A stretch of 64,000 nt of DNA, from positions 1 through 64,000 of the forward strand of contig QYQM01000061.1 of NCBI GenBank assembly GCA_007280905.1. The letters run 5' to 3'. Source of the DNA: Porphyromonadaceae bacterium (GTDB lineage Bacteria; Bacteroidota; Bacteroidia; Bacteroidales; UBA12481). The notes below the pieces were generated by a model. It was not told the DNA's origin and did no database searches. It saw only the letters and a program-made list of their open reading frames with translations. This document shows, in pieces, positions 10,820-21,600 of the stretch. The position numbers and the translations under genes were made by a program. Within the stretch, counting starts at the first letter, position 1. Every line of letters begins with the position of its first letter.

Positions 10820-10878
10820 TCTTTTCGTCTTCTCTTCTTCTTGTCTTATAGTCTTCTCGTCTTAACGTCTTATAGTCT
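10820..10878. repeat. GTCTTANN octamer repeat tract (locus A)
   Basis: TTGTCTTATAGTCTTCTCGTCTTAACGTCTTATAGTC between convergent genes. Confidence 0.85.
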
Positions 10879-11551
10879 GACTGCCTTCCAAAAGTCCCAG
10901 CATGATCAGATACTGCGCCAGCATATACGTTGCCATGACCATGAATCCCTCGTTGGGAATTGGCGTTGCGAATTTGTTGATGGCCAGCAGGCTATCGGAA
11001 ATCACAAAGAAAACAGAACCGCCAAACAGTATCCAGAAGCTTTTAGGTTCTATAAGGCCCATCCGGTTAAATGCAGCGGCCGACATGCCGAGCAGGGAAA
11101 TAGCGTAAAGAGCAACAACCGGTTTCATGATACCCTCCAGATGAGGGTACAGGAGGACATAGATTCCAACCAGGTAAATCAAAAAGGGTAGTGCCCACAG
11201 AGGTTTGCGTGCAATTAATCCCTTTCCCTGGCCTACGGAAAACTTGCGAAAAGCCTGAATATAAGTAACCTGTGATAGGAAAAATCCGCCAACTCCGGCA
11301 AAAAAGAACATATCACTCTTCCATCCGAACATCAGAAATAGATCACCTGACCATGAAAAAAAGAAAGCCAGCATTACCAGCCATCTGTATGGCTGAGGTT
11401 TAGTCATGATGAGGAAATATGCGGCAATCCAGATCAGTATGAATGGCTTGACAGGATAATCCAGCCACTTGCTTCCGTTCACTGTACCAATCAGTTCCAA
11501 TACTACAATCACTAAAAAAATCAGGTGGAGAATGATAGATTTGGTTTTCAT
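10862..11551 (-). CDS. Lysoplasmalogenase-like YhhN family membrane protein
   Basis: Multi-TM, KPFILIWIAAYFLI, FFFSWSGDLFLMF. Confidence 0.8.
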   Translation of the reverse strand: MKTKSIILHLIFLVIVVLELIGTVNGSKWLDYPVKPFILIWIAAYFLIMTKPQPYRWLVMLAFFFSWSGDLFLMFGWKSDMFFFAGVGGFFLSQVTYIQAFRKFSVGQGKGLIARKPLWALPFLIYLVGIYVLLYPHLEGIMKPVVALYAISLLGMSAAAFNRMGLIEPKSFWILFGGSVFFVISDSLLAINKFATPIPNEGFMVMATYMLAQYLIMLGLLEGSQTIRR

Positions 11552-11633
11552 AAATCAACAATTTGATTTGGATAAATAAAGAAATCAATCATTCTGCAAT
11601 TTAACAAATTCGTTTTGACTTCCCGAAAAAGAA

Positions 11634-11664
11634 AAATCCCGGTCAGTATAAACTGCCGGGATTT
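11634..11664 (-). terminator. Intrinsic terminator downstream of the DUF1573 gene
   Basis: Minus strand AAATCCCGGCAGTTTATACTGACCGGGATTTTTCTTTTT hairpin plus T-rich tail. Confidence 0.75.
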
Positions 11665-11716
11665 CTATATGCGTGATTTGTTAATCGCAAACCGTCAATC
11701 TTTCAGTGGTTCCAAT

Positions 11717-12355
11717 TTATTTGATTACGGGTGGTGTCGTCGGAATACCAAGCGGATTTGTTGGCGTTGTTTGTTCAACTTTCTGAACTTCACCTTTGAT
11801 CGTCAGTGTATACTTCTGTCCGTCATTCAGTTTAACCTGGGCTGATTTTGAGAAAAAGCCGCTCATAGCAGCATTGAAAGTAAGTACAACCTCACCTTTT
11901 TCGCCTGGTTTGATCGGCTCTTTGGTGTATTTTGGTGATGTGCAGCCGCAACTTGGCTGTACCATGGTAATGGTGACAGGATCTTTACCGGCATTGGTAA
12001 TGGTAAAGGTAGCGCTGGCGGGTTTTAGTTGCATAACATTTTTCCCAAAATCATAATCAGTAACATCCCATGTGCAGGTTAATGGTACCGGAGGTGCTGG
12101 TGATGCCACCTGGTTGGCAGCGGCAGGATTACCTGGAGTGGCGACATTTGCGGCAGCCGGCGGTGTTGCCGGGACTCCGGTTACGGGATTAATTCGCTTG
12201 GCCGGTTCTGCAGGATTGGTAACGGCCTGAGTTTCCTGACTCTTCTGTGTTTCTTTCTGTACTTCCTGAAGGGTTACTTTCTTTTGTGCATTTACCGGTA
12301 ATGTGGTAAAAACCAAGGCTCCGGCTGCCAGTATGAACAATGCTGTTTTTTTCAT
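11717..12355 (-). CDS. DUF1573 domain-containing exported protein
   Basis: WDVTDYDFGKNVMQLKPASATFTITNAGKDPVTITMVQPSCGCTSPKY. Confidence 0.85.
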   Translation of the reverse strand: MKKTALFILAAGALVFTTLPVNAQKKVTLQEVQKETQKSQETQAVTNPAEPAKRINPVTGVPATPPAAANVATPGNPAAANQVASPAPPVPLTCTWDVTDYDFGKNVMQLKPASATFTITNAGKDPVTITMVQPSCGCTSPKYTKEPIKPGEKGEVVLTFNAAMSGFFSKSAQVKLNDGQKYTLTIKGEVQKVEQTTPTNPLGIPTTPPVIK

Positions 12356-12490
12356 CGTCGATTGAATTTTAAATAATGAGTCAAAAATAGAACCTTCCTC
12401 TACACCATACAGTTAAAGGGTATCAAATAATTGTTAACGAGTTGTTAAGCAATATTGGCTGCCATCGGTTAATCCGGTATCTTCGCTGCT

Positions 12491-13765
12491 ATGAATCGAA
12501 CTGCAATACGGGTTGTTCTTATCCTCGGAATTCTGGCGATTACCGGAATAATCAGCGTACAGTTCTATTTTGTAAGGCAGGCGATGAATCAGGAAAACCA
12601 GCAGATGAATCAGACCATCACCATCGCGCTTACCTCAGTTGCAGAGGACCTGGCCCGGTATAATGATGCCGAATTACCGCGACAGAATCCGGTTTTTCAC
12701 CACAGCCCGGATTATTATATCGTAAATGTAAACACACATATTGAACCGGACATCCTCGAGCAATTTCTGGTAACTGAATTTAAAATCAGAAGGCTCACAC
12801 TTGATTTTGAATACGGAATCTATGATTGTCAGACAGATAAAATGGTTTATGGCCGGTTGGTCCGTTTTGGTGAGAATCTCAGAATCAAGCCAATGCAGCA
12901 AGGCCTTCCCAAGTCGGCAGATTACCTTTATTATTTCGGGATCCATTTTGCCGGTCGCAATCAGATGATTATGGATTCGCTGGGAATCTGGTATTTCTTC
13001 AGCTTCATTCTTTTTTTAGTGATCATCTTTTTTGTTTATACGCAGATGATTATACTCCGTCAGCGACGGTACACAGAGGTTCAGCGCGATTTTATCAATA
13101 CGATGACCCATGAGTTTAAAACACCGCTGGCATCCCTGACGATGTCGGCCGATGTAATTCAGCGGCCGGATATTCTCCAGGAACCGGAACGCCTCTTCCG
13201 GTATGGAGAGATCATCCGGAGCCAGGTAAACCATTTACTGAAGCAGGTTGAACTGGTTCTGGAGATGGGTGGACCGGCCGGAGATAAGCTCCTGATAAAG
13301 AAAGTTCCTGTCAGGCTCAAGGAATTAATCGCAGAAATTTGCGAACAGATGGAGCTCCGGATTCATTGTTCCAAAGGGTCATTGTCATTGGATTATCAAT
13401 CAAAAATAAAGATGATTGAGGCAGATCCGCTGCATCTCACCAACATCATTCTTAACCTGTTGGACAATGCATTGAAATATTCCGGTGATATTCCGCTCAT
13501 TTCGGTTTCTGTAACAGATTCTCCTTATGGTCTGATGATCGGGGTGCGCGATCAGGGTATCGGCATACCTTCCAAGCTGAAAAAGCGTGTTTTCGATAAG
13601 TTTTACAGGGTACCCACCGGTAATGTCCACAATACCAAAGGCTTCGGTCTGGGACTTTATTATACCAAAAATGTCGTCAGGGCACATGGCTGGAAAATCA
13701 ACCTCGAGAGCAAGGAGGGTCAAGGTTCAACTATTCAGATTATCATCCCGGTTAAAATGAAATGA
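12491..13765 (+). CDS. Sensor histidine kinase
   Basis: DFINTMTHEFKTPLASL H-box, NLLDNALKYS N-box, GFGLGLYY G-box. Confidence 0.95.
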   Translation: MNRTAIRVVLILGILAITGIISVQFYFVRQAMNQENQQMNQTITIALTSVAEDLARYNDAELPRQNPVFHHSPDYYIVNVNTHIEPDILEQFLVTEFKIRRLTLDFEYGIYDCQTDKMVYGRLVRFGENLRIKPMQQGLPKSADYLYYFGIHFAGRNQMIMDSLGIWYFFSFILFLVIIFFVYTQMIILRQRRYTEVQRDFINTMTHEFKTPLASLTMSADVIQRPDILQEPERLFRYGEIIRSQVNHLLKQVELVLEMGGPAGDKLLIKKVPVRLKELIAEICEQMELRIHCSKGSLSLDYQSKIKMIEADPLHLTNIILNLLDNALKYSGDIPLISVSVTDSPYGLMIGVRDQGIGIPSKLKKRVFDKFYRVPTGNVHNTKGFGLGLYYTKNVVRAHGWKINLESKEGQGSTIQIIIPVKMK

Positions 13766-13768
13766 TTT

Positions 13769-14464
13769 ATGGGAAAGCCTCTGGTTCTTTATGTTGAGGA
13801 TGATGAAACGTTAAAATTCATCACCACGGATAATCTCGAACGCGAACAATTTAAGGTTATTGCTGCAACAGATGGAGTAGAGGCATGGGAATTGTTCCTG
13901 CAGCAACCACCGGATATTTGTGTGCTGGATGTAAACCTTCCCGGAATGGACGGATTTACTCTCGCCCGGCAAATCAGGGAAACCAATCAGGATGTTCCGA
14001 TTATTTTTGTTACAGCCAAATCATTGAAGGAGGACAAATTGGAAGGTCTCCTGTTGGGCGGCGATGATTATCTGGTGAAACCATTCAGCATTGAAGAACT
14101 CATCCTGAAAATCCGGATTTTTCTCAGGCGCTCAAAAACCGTTCAGGATCCATCACAGCAAACCCAGATCAGATTTGGCAATTACACCCTTCACCCGGCA
14201 AAGCTTATGCTGACCAGCACAGCCGGAGAAATTAAACTCACATACCGTGAAGCTGAGCTACTGAATTACTTCTTAAAAAATCAGGAGGTTCTGCTGGGTC
14301 GCGAACAAATATTGGAATCTGTTTGGGGTGGAAACGATTACTTCGCCGGACGCAGCCTCGATGTATACATCTCACGCTTACGGAAATATCTCAACGCCGA
14401 TCCGAATATTAAAATCGAGAACCGCCACGGCATCGGGTTCCAGTTTATTTTAAAAAATACGTAA
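13769..14464 (+). CDS. OmpR-family response regulator
   Basis: Receiver LYVEDDETL...CVLDVNLPGMDG plus winged-helix C-term. Confidence 0.95.
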   Translation: MGKPLVLYVEDDETLKFITTDNLEREQFKVIAATDGVEAWELFLQQPPDICVLDVNLPGMDGFTLARQIRETNQDVPIIFVTAKSLKEDKLEGLLLGGDDYLVKPFSIEELILKIRIFLRRSKTVQDPSQQTQIRFGNYTLHPAKLMLTSTAGEIKLTYREAELLNYFLKNQEVLLGREQILESVWGGNDYFAGRSLDVYISRLRKYLNADPNIKIENRHGIGFQFILKNT

Positions 14465-14488
14465 AGACGGATGATCATCCGTCTCTAC
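14461..14488. repeat. Palindrome GTAAAGACGGATGATCATCCGTCTCTAC (possible terminator hairpin)
   Basis: 14-bp arms with one mismatch; same style as 8140-8165; overlaps the end of the response regulator gene. Confidence 0.75.
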
Positions 14489-14495
14489 AATATTT

Positions 14496-14814
14496 TTATC
14501 TCGGTAAACCTCCGAAAAACCGTTTGATATTTCTGTGAAATTTATGGAAACTGTCAGGTTGATAATGCATTAAGATACATTGCTTAGTTATCAAATTGAC
14601 ATCCTTGCCCTGCAAAAGTGCCAACGCCTCAGGGGTGTCAGATGACTGTTGTATCCAAATGTTCTGTATCCCTTTGGCCAGGGCATCTTCAACCACCTTT
14701 GCTGGTAAGCTCTTCGTAAGCCGCGCGTCCGAATTTTTTCGGATTTCTCGAAACCCCGGCCATGGCAATGGGTTCACTGGAGAGGAATTGCTCGATTTGT
14801 TGTTTGGTTGCCAT
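14496..14814 (-). pseudogene. CoA-binding (YccU-like) protein gene, internal deletion plus frameshift
   Basis: MATKQQIEQFLSSEPIAMAGVSRNPKKFGRAAYEELTSKGG* in one frame; AKVVEDALAKGIQNIWIQQSSDTPEAL...FHKFHRNIKRFFG in another; middle missing. Confidence 0.7.
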
Positions 14815-14881
14815 TTTGATAAAAATTTGCACAAAGTTAAAAATTCTATTTTGGTTCGTACCTTTAGGGCAAAACGATTTC

Positions 14882-15553
14882 ATGATGAACTCAACGAATT
14901 TTTCAACCGAAACCCGTGAAATAAGAGATGTCAAACGCGTGCTTCTCAAAGATTATGGCCATCTGTTTATCAGCCAGGGTGAAGAGGAAAGTCTCCGTAT
15001 CGAAGGTGAACCCGATGTGATCTCTACCGTCAAAACTCTTAACAGGGAAGGCGAACTGGTGCTGGATATCGATGCCGGTTGGTTCGATAAAACCTGGAGT
15101 GCGATGACCAGTGCCGTCGAAGGCCGGGTTCTGAAATATCACCTGATGGTTAAAAGCCTGGATGGGATTTTTGTGCAAGGTGCAGCCAGCGTTAAAATGC
15201 AGGGACTGAAAACCGAATCTTTATATCTTACGCTTAAAGGTGCCGGGGAAATAGTAATTATCGGACTCGAAGCCGGTTTGATTGATGTTGACCTGCCGGG
15301 TGCGGGCCGGATTTCATTAGCCGGAAAAACGGATCGGCTCCACGTTTCAATGAAGGGTGCAGGGAGTTTTGACGGGCCCCAGCTCGAATCGCGTGAAACA
15401 AAGGTCCTTCTCCGTGGTGTCGGCAAAGCAACCGTGTGGTCAACTGCCCAACTGGATGCTACGGTTGAAGGCATCGGCGCCATCGATTATTATGGCAATC
15501 CGGTGGTTCGGCAAAATGTTTCTGGTTTAGGCAAAGTGAACGCGCGGAGATAG
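14882..15553 (+). CDS. DUF2807 / GIN-domain (adhesin head-like) protein
   Basis: Repeated beta-solenoid pattern, VQGAASVKMQGLKTESLYLTLKGAGEI. Confidence 0.75.
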   Translation: MMNSTNFSTETREIRDVKRVLLKDYGHLFISQGEEESLRIEGEPDVISTVKTLNREGELVLDIDAGWFDKTWSAMTSAVEGRVLKYHLMVKSLDGIFVQGAASVKMQGLKTESLYLTLKGAGEIVIIGLEAGLIDVDLPGAGRISLAGKTDRLHVSMKGAGSFDGPQLESRETKVLLRGVGKATVWSTAQLDATVEGIGAIDYYGNPVVRQNVSGLGKVNARR

Positions 15554-15554
15554 A

Positions 15555-16238
15555 CTATAACGCCCTGATCTTCAAATTTCTATAAAACGTTTTCGCCCCT
15601 GCATGTTTCCCCTGCAACCCGATATACCCTTTTGTTGCGAGTTGTGAGAATGGAGTGCTAAGCCAATCCGGAATTTCACTGCCATCAGGATTCTTTTTGG
15701 CACTGGTCCATTTCGACATATCCATGGTGGTCACCGGTTTTCCATTGAGAACTACATAAATCATCTGGCCTTTGCAGGCAATACTCATCCTGCTCCATTC
15801 ACCCGGTTTTTTTATCGCTTTTTCAGAGGGTGCCAGATGGCCAAAGATCGATGCGCATTGCCAGGTACCGGGCACATTGGCCCATTTCTCATGCGTATCA
15901 TCGAGGATCTGAATCTCCACCGAATGAGGTATCCAATCCTTTTTGTCGGTGCAATAAACAACCACACCGCTGTTTGCGCCCGGTTCAACGTTGAATTCAA
16001 GGTCCAGAATGAAGTTCTCATATTCAACCTTGGAAAAGATAATCTGATCTTCGTCAGCAGTAAAAACCCCTTTGTCGCAGGTCCATACTTTCGGAGTATA
16101 CTCGGTATCCGATAAATCTTCTTTAAATAATGTCGCCCAGCCTTTAGTATCCGGATGACCTTTTAACGGTAGCGTAACCTGTGCAAAACCAGCCGTAGCT
16201 GTGAGCATCATGGATATTAATAATACTGAAATTTTCAT
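15555..16238 (-). CDS. DUF1080 (3-keto-disaccharide hydrolase-like) exported protein
   Basis: GWATLFKEDL..., NFILDLEFNVEPGANSGVVVYC, YIGLQGKHAGAKTFYRNLKIRAL. Confidence 0.85.
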   Translation of the reverse strand: MKISVLLISMMLTATAGFAQVTLPLKGHPDTKGWATLFKEDLSDTEYTPKVWTCDKGVFTADEDQIIFSKVEYENFILDLEFNVEPGANSGVVVYCTDKKDWIPHSVEIQILDDTHEKWANVPGTWQCASIFGHLAPSEKAIKKPGEWSRMSIACKGQMIYVVLNGKPVTTMDMSKWTSAKKNPDGSEIPDWLSTPFSQLATKGYIGLQGKHAGAKTFYRNLKIRAL

Positions 16239-16265
16239 AAATGCTTAATTATTAGTTATTAATTA

Positions 16266-17759
16266 TTATTTAGGCATTGCCGGTAAATTCCACCCATCCC
16301 GGTAAGTATGCCTGATGTATTCACCGGCACATTCCAGTGCATTGAACTTTGCGTATTGGGTATTGAAATTCGGGTGTCCATCGATAACTTTAAACTCATC
16401 GGCAGTAACTATTTTTAACTCCTCGGTTGCAGAGATATTGGTGAACTTCATGTTCTCAGCATCCCATTTCAGGGATTTATTGAGACCCTGCAATCGAATG
16501 GCCAGCACGCCCAATAGTACCGCTTCGTTGAAAGGTCCGGAATAGACAAAATTTGATGTGGTTTCTTTCCTGTTTTCGGGCGATTCTTTGCAGGCACGTA
16601 TCCAATCCTGCTCATGCGGGCCGTCGACATAACCGATTGCTCCCGGAATACGCGGCAGATATGGGCTAACCTGTGGTAAACGCCCCGAAAGCAAACGACT
16701 GTTAAAGCCGCCGCAACCGCAGATCAGGGTGTCTTTCGATCCAATAAAAAGGCAACCTCCTAACCCATCGGCCATCAGGTTTTCACCTTCGGGAAGCATT
16801 TCGAAAACACTGGGGAGCAATCCCCCATCATACCAATGTACATTAACAACAGGCATGGCTACTTTAGGCATATTATCGCGCGCTTGAAACGAAAACTTCA
16901 CCGTTTCGGCCTGCGGCGCAGATTCAGTATTGATCAAGGTTGAGCTACCCTGTACTTTTTCAGGATAGCCTAATTTCAATGATTGAAAGACAGGGTCCAA
17001 CACGTGGCAAGCCATATCACCGAAAGCACCGGTCCCGAAATCCCACCAGCCTCTCCAGTTCCAGGGGGTATAAGCTTCATGGTACGGTCGCAACTTTGCC
17101 GGACCGATGAACAGATCCCAATCCAATGTTTTCGGTACTGGCATTACCTGTGCCGGACGTTGCAATCCTTGCGGCCATATCGGACGGTCGGTCCAGGCAT
17201 GAACTTCCCTGACCTCTCCAATCTCACCATTCCAGATCCACTCACAGAGCTGACGAACTCCATTACCTGAGTTTCCCTGGTTCCCCATTTGAGTGGCAAC
17301 TCTGTGTTTGGCTGCAAGCCTGGTCAGCAGTCGTGATTCGTAAACCGAGTGGGTAAGTGGTTTCTGGCAATAGACATGCTTTCCGAGTGATAAGGCTGTG
17401 GCGGCAATCGATGCATGGGTATGATCAGCTGTCGCAACCATCACTCCGTCAATCGAACCGCTCATCTCATCAAACATTTTGCGCCAATCCCAATAGCGTT
17501 TTGCTTTTGGGAATTCTTTAAAACACCGGTCGGCATATTTCCAGTCTACATCACACAATCCCACGATGTTTTCAGTGGCCATCCCCACTAAGTTAGGATG
17601 GCCTTTTCCCCCAATTCCGATACCGGCAATGTTAAGCTTATCACTCGGTGCTTTGTGACCAAAACCGCTTACGGTATGACTGGGGATAATGGAAATCCCC
17701 GCAGCTGCAATTGCTGTATTTCTTAAAAAATTACGACGCGAATAATTCCTGGATATCAT
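16266..17759 (-). CDS. Gfo/Idh/MocA family oxidoreductase with Tat-type signal
   Basis: RNYSRRNFLRNTAIAAAG signal; LNIAGIGIGGKGHPNL; CQKPLTHSVYE. Confidence 0.92.
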   Translation of the reverse strand: MISRNYSRRNFLRNTAIAAAGISIIPSHTVSGFGHKAPSDKLNIAGIGIGGKGHPNLVGMATENIVGLCDVDWKYADRCFKEFPKAKRYWDWRKMFDEMSGSIDGVMVATADHTHASIAATALSLGKHVYCQKPLTHSVYESRLLTRLAAKHRVATQMGNQGNSGNGVRQLCEWIWNGEIGEVREVHAWTDRPIWPQGLQRPAQVMPVPKTLDWDLFIGPAKLRPYHEAYTPWNWRGWWDFGTGAFGDMACHVLDPVFQSLKLGYPEKVQGSSTLINTESAPQAETVKFSFQARDNMPKVAMPVVNVHWYDGGLLPSVFEMLPEGENLMADGLGGCLFIGSKDTLICGCGGFNSRLLSGRLPQVSPYLPRIPGAIGYVDGPHEQDWIRACKESPENRKETTSNFVYSGPFNEAVLLGVLAIRLQGLNKSLKWDAENMKFTNISATEELKIVTADEFKVIDGHPNFNTQYAKFNALECAGEYIRHTYRDGWNLPAMPK

Positions 17760-17770
17760 TGGTTTCAGTG

Positions 17771-18544
17771 TTATTTGGTGGATTGAAGTTCTTTAATCTT
17801 GATGTTGCGATACCAGACTTTCGTCCCATGGTTTTGCAGTGAAATATTTCCTTCGACGAATTTCCCCCAATCAGGGAAATTGGACCATTTTCCACTGTTG
17901 CGGAGTTTCAGCCATTCCTCGGAATTCTTCTCATATTTTACTACCACTTCACCATTCAAAATTTGTGTCACCTGATTGCCTTCTACAACCAGAAACAGGT
18001 GATTCCATTCACCAACAGCCTTGTAAGGTTTTACCATTGGGGGATACATGGCATAATTTGCACCGTTGATCTGCCAATCTTCCAACTTGTCAGGCCAGTT
18101 TTCGTGATCTATTATCTGGAACTCCGGACCTGTTTCGTAAGGGAATTTGTATTTCGGATTCTCCACCACCTGGAATATGATACCACTATTAGCTCCTTTG
18201 GTAAGCTTATAGTCAACACTAAATGCAAAATCCCGATACTTTTGATTGGTAATGATATCCTGGTCTTCACCACCCCCTTTGCTATTCATGGTCAAAGCTC
18301 CATCTTCAATAGTCCAGCAATCAGGAAATACTTTCATATTATACCCATGCCAGCCATCTGTTGTTTTTCCATCAAACAGCAATTTCCAACTGTTTTTCTT
18401 TTCTTTGTTAACCAGCGTGTTGGGTGTTGAATTTCTATCCAACTCAGCATAAAGAGATATTGCATCTTTTTTGGTTAATGTACTGCACGAGATAACCGCA
18501 ATAGCCATTAAACAAAGCGAAATTTCTAACGTTAGTTTTTTCAT
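17771..18544 (-). CDS. DUF1080 (3-keto-disaccharide hydrolase-like) lipoprotein
   Basis: LFDGKTTDGWHGYN, FAFSVDYKLTKGANSGIIFQV, ISLQNHGTKVWYRNIKIKEL. Confidence 0.9.
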   Translation of the reverse strand: MKKLTLEISLCLMAIAVISCSTLTKKDAISLYAELDRNSTPNTLVNKEKKNSWKLLFDGKTTDGWHGYNMKVFPDCWTIEDGALTMNSKGGGEDQDIITNQKYRDFAFSVDYKLTKGANSGIIFQVVENPKYKFPYETGPEFQIIDHENWPDKLEDWQINGANYAMYPPMVKPYKAVGEWNHLFLVVEGNQVTQILNGEVVVKYEKNSEEWLKLRNSGKWSNFPDWGKFVEGNISLQNHGTKVWYRNIKIKELQSTK

Positions 18545-18558
18545 TTTTATTAAGCCTT

Positions 18559-18611
18559 TTGATGTTGTGCTAATTATTACTGAAAAATAGTAGTATTTTT
18601 CAGCACATCAA
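18559..18611. promoter_or_regulatory. Inverted repeat in divergent intergenic region (candidate operator or hairpin)
   Basis: CTGAAAAAT (18580-18588) / ATTTTTCAG (18595-18603), flanked by TTGATG / CATCAA. Confidence 0.5.
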
Positions 18612-18622
18612 CATGATCTGAA

Positions 18623-21600
18623 ATGAAAAATCATATGAAAAAAATACTTACCATCGTTTTCCGGTGTTTGCTGATGCTTATTTTTCTTGACGGATCAGTT
18701 TTAGCTCAAACCGACAGCAAAATCTTATATTATCCGGGTTTTGATAAAGGGATCAGCGGGGTGGATTTCAATTACAGATCACCATTACCCCAAAATGAAA
18801 ATGCCTATATCCTCCGGAATTCATTTGAAATTCCGGAAATGAATTGGAAAACTGTATCGGTTAACCAATCAGGCATATCCGGAAAGGTTGCTTTTGTCTT
18901 TATGGCAGCTATGTCAACCGACAATCCGGGTCTCGAATACAGGCTGAAAGTTAATAATGAGGAGGTTTTCAACTTTACCAATTCATCGGAGAAATCCTGG
19001 TCAGTACAAGGCTCCCAAGGCGGTGAATTGTCATTTTACCAGGCGAAAAATATTCCCGGCGTTGAAGTAAACGGATTTATGATATTAACCCTTCCGGCAA
19101 AAAAGATAAAACTTAAAGAACCTTTGGATTTAAAGGTTTCCCTGTTACCGACACAGAAAAATGCATGGATCATCATTTTCAAAAAAGCCATACAATCGGG
19201 TACAACACTGAACAACGTGCCGGTATTGGTCAAAGAAAGCGGTGTGGTGAATCAGCAGGTAAAGATCAGTCAGGTCCAATTCCGGAACCCCTGTCGTGTA
19301 ATATTCACCTCGGGAGGAAAGGAGCTGCTTACCAGCCAGACGAAGATCGGGTTTAACCAGTTCTTCGTTCCGGTTCCAATGGTAAAGTCGGATAAAAAAT
19401 TGGTTATCAACGCAAAATACGAGAACGGAACCAATGAGCAGCTAAGAATCACGCTGACTCCAGTTAAAAAATGGGAGATGTACCTGGTGCAGCACGCTCA
19501 TACCGATATCGGATACACCCGCCCGCAATCTGAGATCCTTGCGGAGCATTTGCGCTATATCGATTATGCTCTTGATTATTGCGACCAGACTGACAACCTG
19601 CCTGATGATGCAAAATTCCGCTGGACTTGCGAGTCTACCTGGGTGGTCCGGGAATATTTACGAACACGTCCGCAATCTCAGATCGACCGGTTTAAAAATC
19701 GGATCGGTGAAGGCCGGATAGAGGTTACCGGGATGTATTTCAATATGGCCGAGATTGCCGATGAGAATATTATGTTCGATTTTCTTCAACCGTTAAGGGA
19801 GATTAAAGATCAGGGGATTACAGTAAAAACAACCATGCAGAATGATGTAAACGGTGTTGCCTGGTGTTTACCTGATTATTTAAAAAATACCGGTGTACGG
19901 TATCTGACTATGGGAATCAACGAAACACGTTCTATCCTGCCATTTAAGATCCCAACCTGCTTCTGGTGGGAAGCGCCATCCGGGTCGCGCCTGCTCGCTT
20001 TCCGGAGTGACCATTATATGACAGGTAATTTTTTCGGTCTGCCTGAGAATAACTCTTTCGATCCGGATAAGCTATTTGAATATTTAAAAAATCTGGAAGA
20101 TAATACTTATCCGTTCGACCGTATTGCAATTCAGTTTTCCGGATATTTTACCGATAATTCACCTCCGTCAACCGGTGCCTGTGAAATTATTAAAGCCTGG
20201 AATGAAAATTATGAATCGCCGAAACTCCGGCTGGCAACTGCCTCAGAGTTCCTGGAATATGTAGAAAAGAATTATTCAGCATCTCTGCCGGTTTACCGGA
20301 ATGCATGGCTCGACTGGTGGACCGACGGGTTCGGTTCCACTTCGCGTGAAACGGCTAAGGTACGCAAGACCCAAAACCTGATGCAGGTAGACGAGGGTTT
20401 ATTTGCAATGGTTTCCATGCTGGGCGGCGACTTATCGGTTGACCTGAAAAGCAAAATCGAACATATAAGCGAAAATGCCCTCTTCTTCGATGAGCATACC
20501 TTTGGGGCCGATGAGAGTATCGATCGTCCCTATTCCGAAAATTCAACGGAGCAATGGTTGCAAAAAGGGGCGTATGCGTGGGAAGCGTTTAAAAAAGTCA
20601 CTTTGCTTAATGAAGATGCCCTGGGCCGGATCCAGCCTTATCTTAAAAAGGCAGACTTTCCTGCGATTTACGTTTTGAATTCAATGGGTTGGGCTCGTTC
20701 CGGAGTGGTTGAACTTTTTGTGGATAATCAAATAATCCCCTCAAAGAAACAATTCAAAATCATTGATCTTTCAACAAATAGGGAGATTCAGGTTCAGTTG
20801 GTCCGAAGCCGGAGTGAAGGAGCCTATTGGGCTTTGAAGGTGGAAAATGTACCTGCGCTGGGTTGGAAAGCCTTTAAAGTTGAAGTAGGCAACCTGGATG
20901 CAGTAGCCCCTGATAATAAGGGTGATGTTTTGAAAACAATTGAAAATCAATATTATAGGTTAAGTTTTGATGTTACAACCGGTGCTGTCAGCAGTTGGTA
21001 CGATAAGGAACTGAAAAAGGAATTACTCGATAAGGAAAATCCCTGGAAAATTGGCCAGCTGGTACGTGAAACCCTTTCCGATAGGAATAATATGAAAGAG
21101 ACTGTACATACAACCGTTACGAATGTGAAAATGGAAAAGGGTGCAAAAGGGGATTTATGGCAGAGTGTAAAATTTTCAGCCGATCTTGAGGGTTTTGAAA
21201 AGGGAACTCCCTTGGCTCCAACCGGGCTGGAATGGGAGATCCGATTGTATAATAAAACCAAATTGATTGAATTTCATTTTCTGGGCAGAAAAGAAATTCT
21301 GACCAATCCAGAAGCGCTATATGTCACATTCCCGTTTAATTTGCCCGGTTCACGGATTGTTTTTGAAACCATAGGCGGCACACTGACTCAGGGAAAACAA
21401 TTGCCAGGTTCGTCGTCCGATTGGAATGTGGCTCAGAATTATGTTTCTGTGAGAAGTGCAGCGGAGCAGATTATAATGGTGAGCGATGAAATCCCGCTTT
21501 GGCAATTCGGAGGGTTTAATTTGGGTAAGTTCGAACGGTATCCTAAACCATGCAAACCCTGGCTCTATTCCTGGGTTATGAATAATTACTGGTTCACAAA

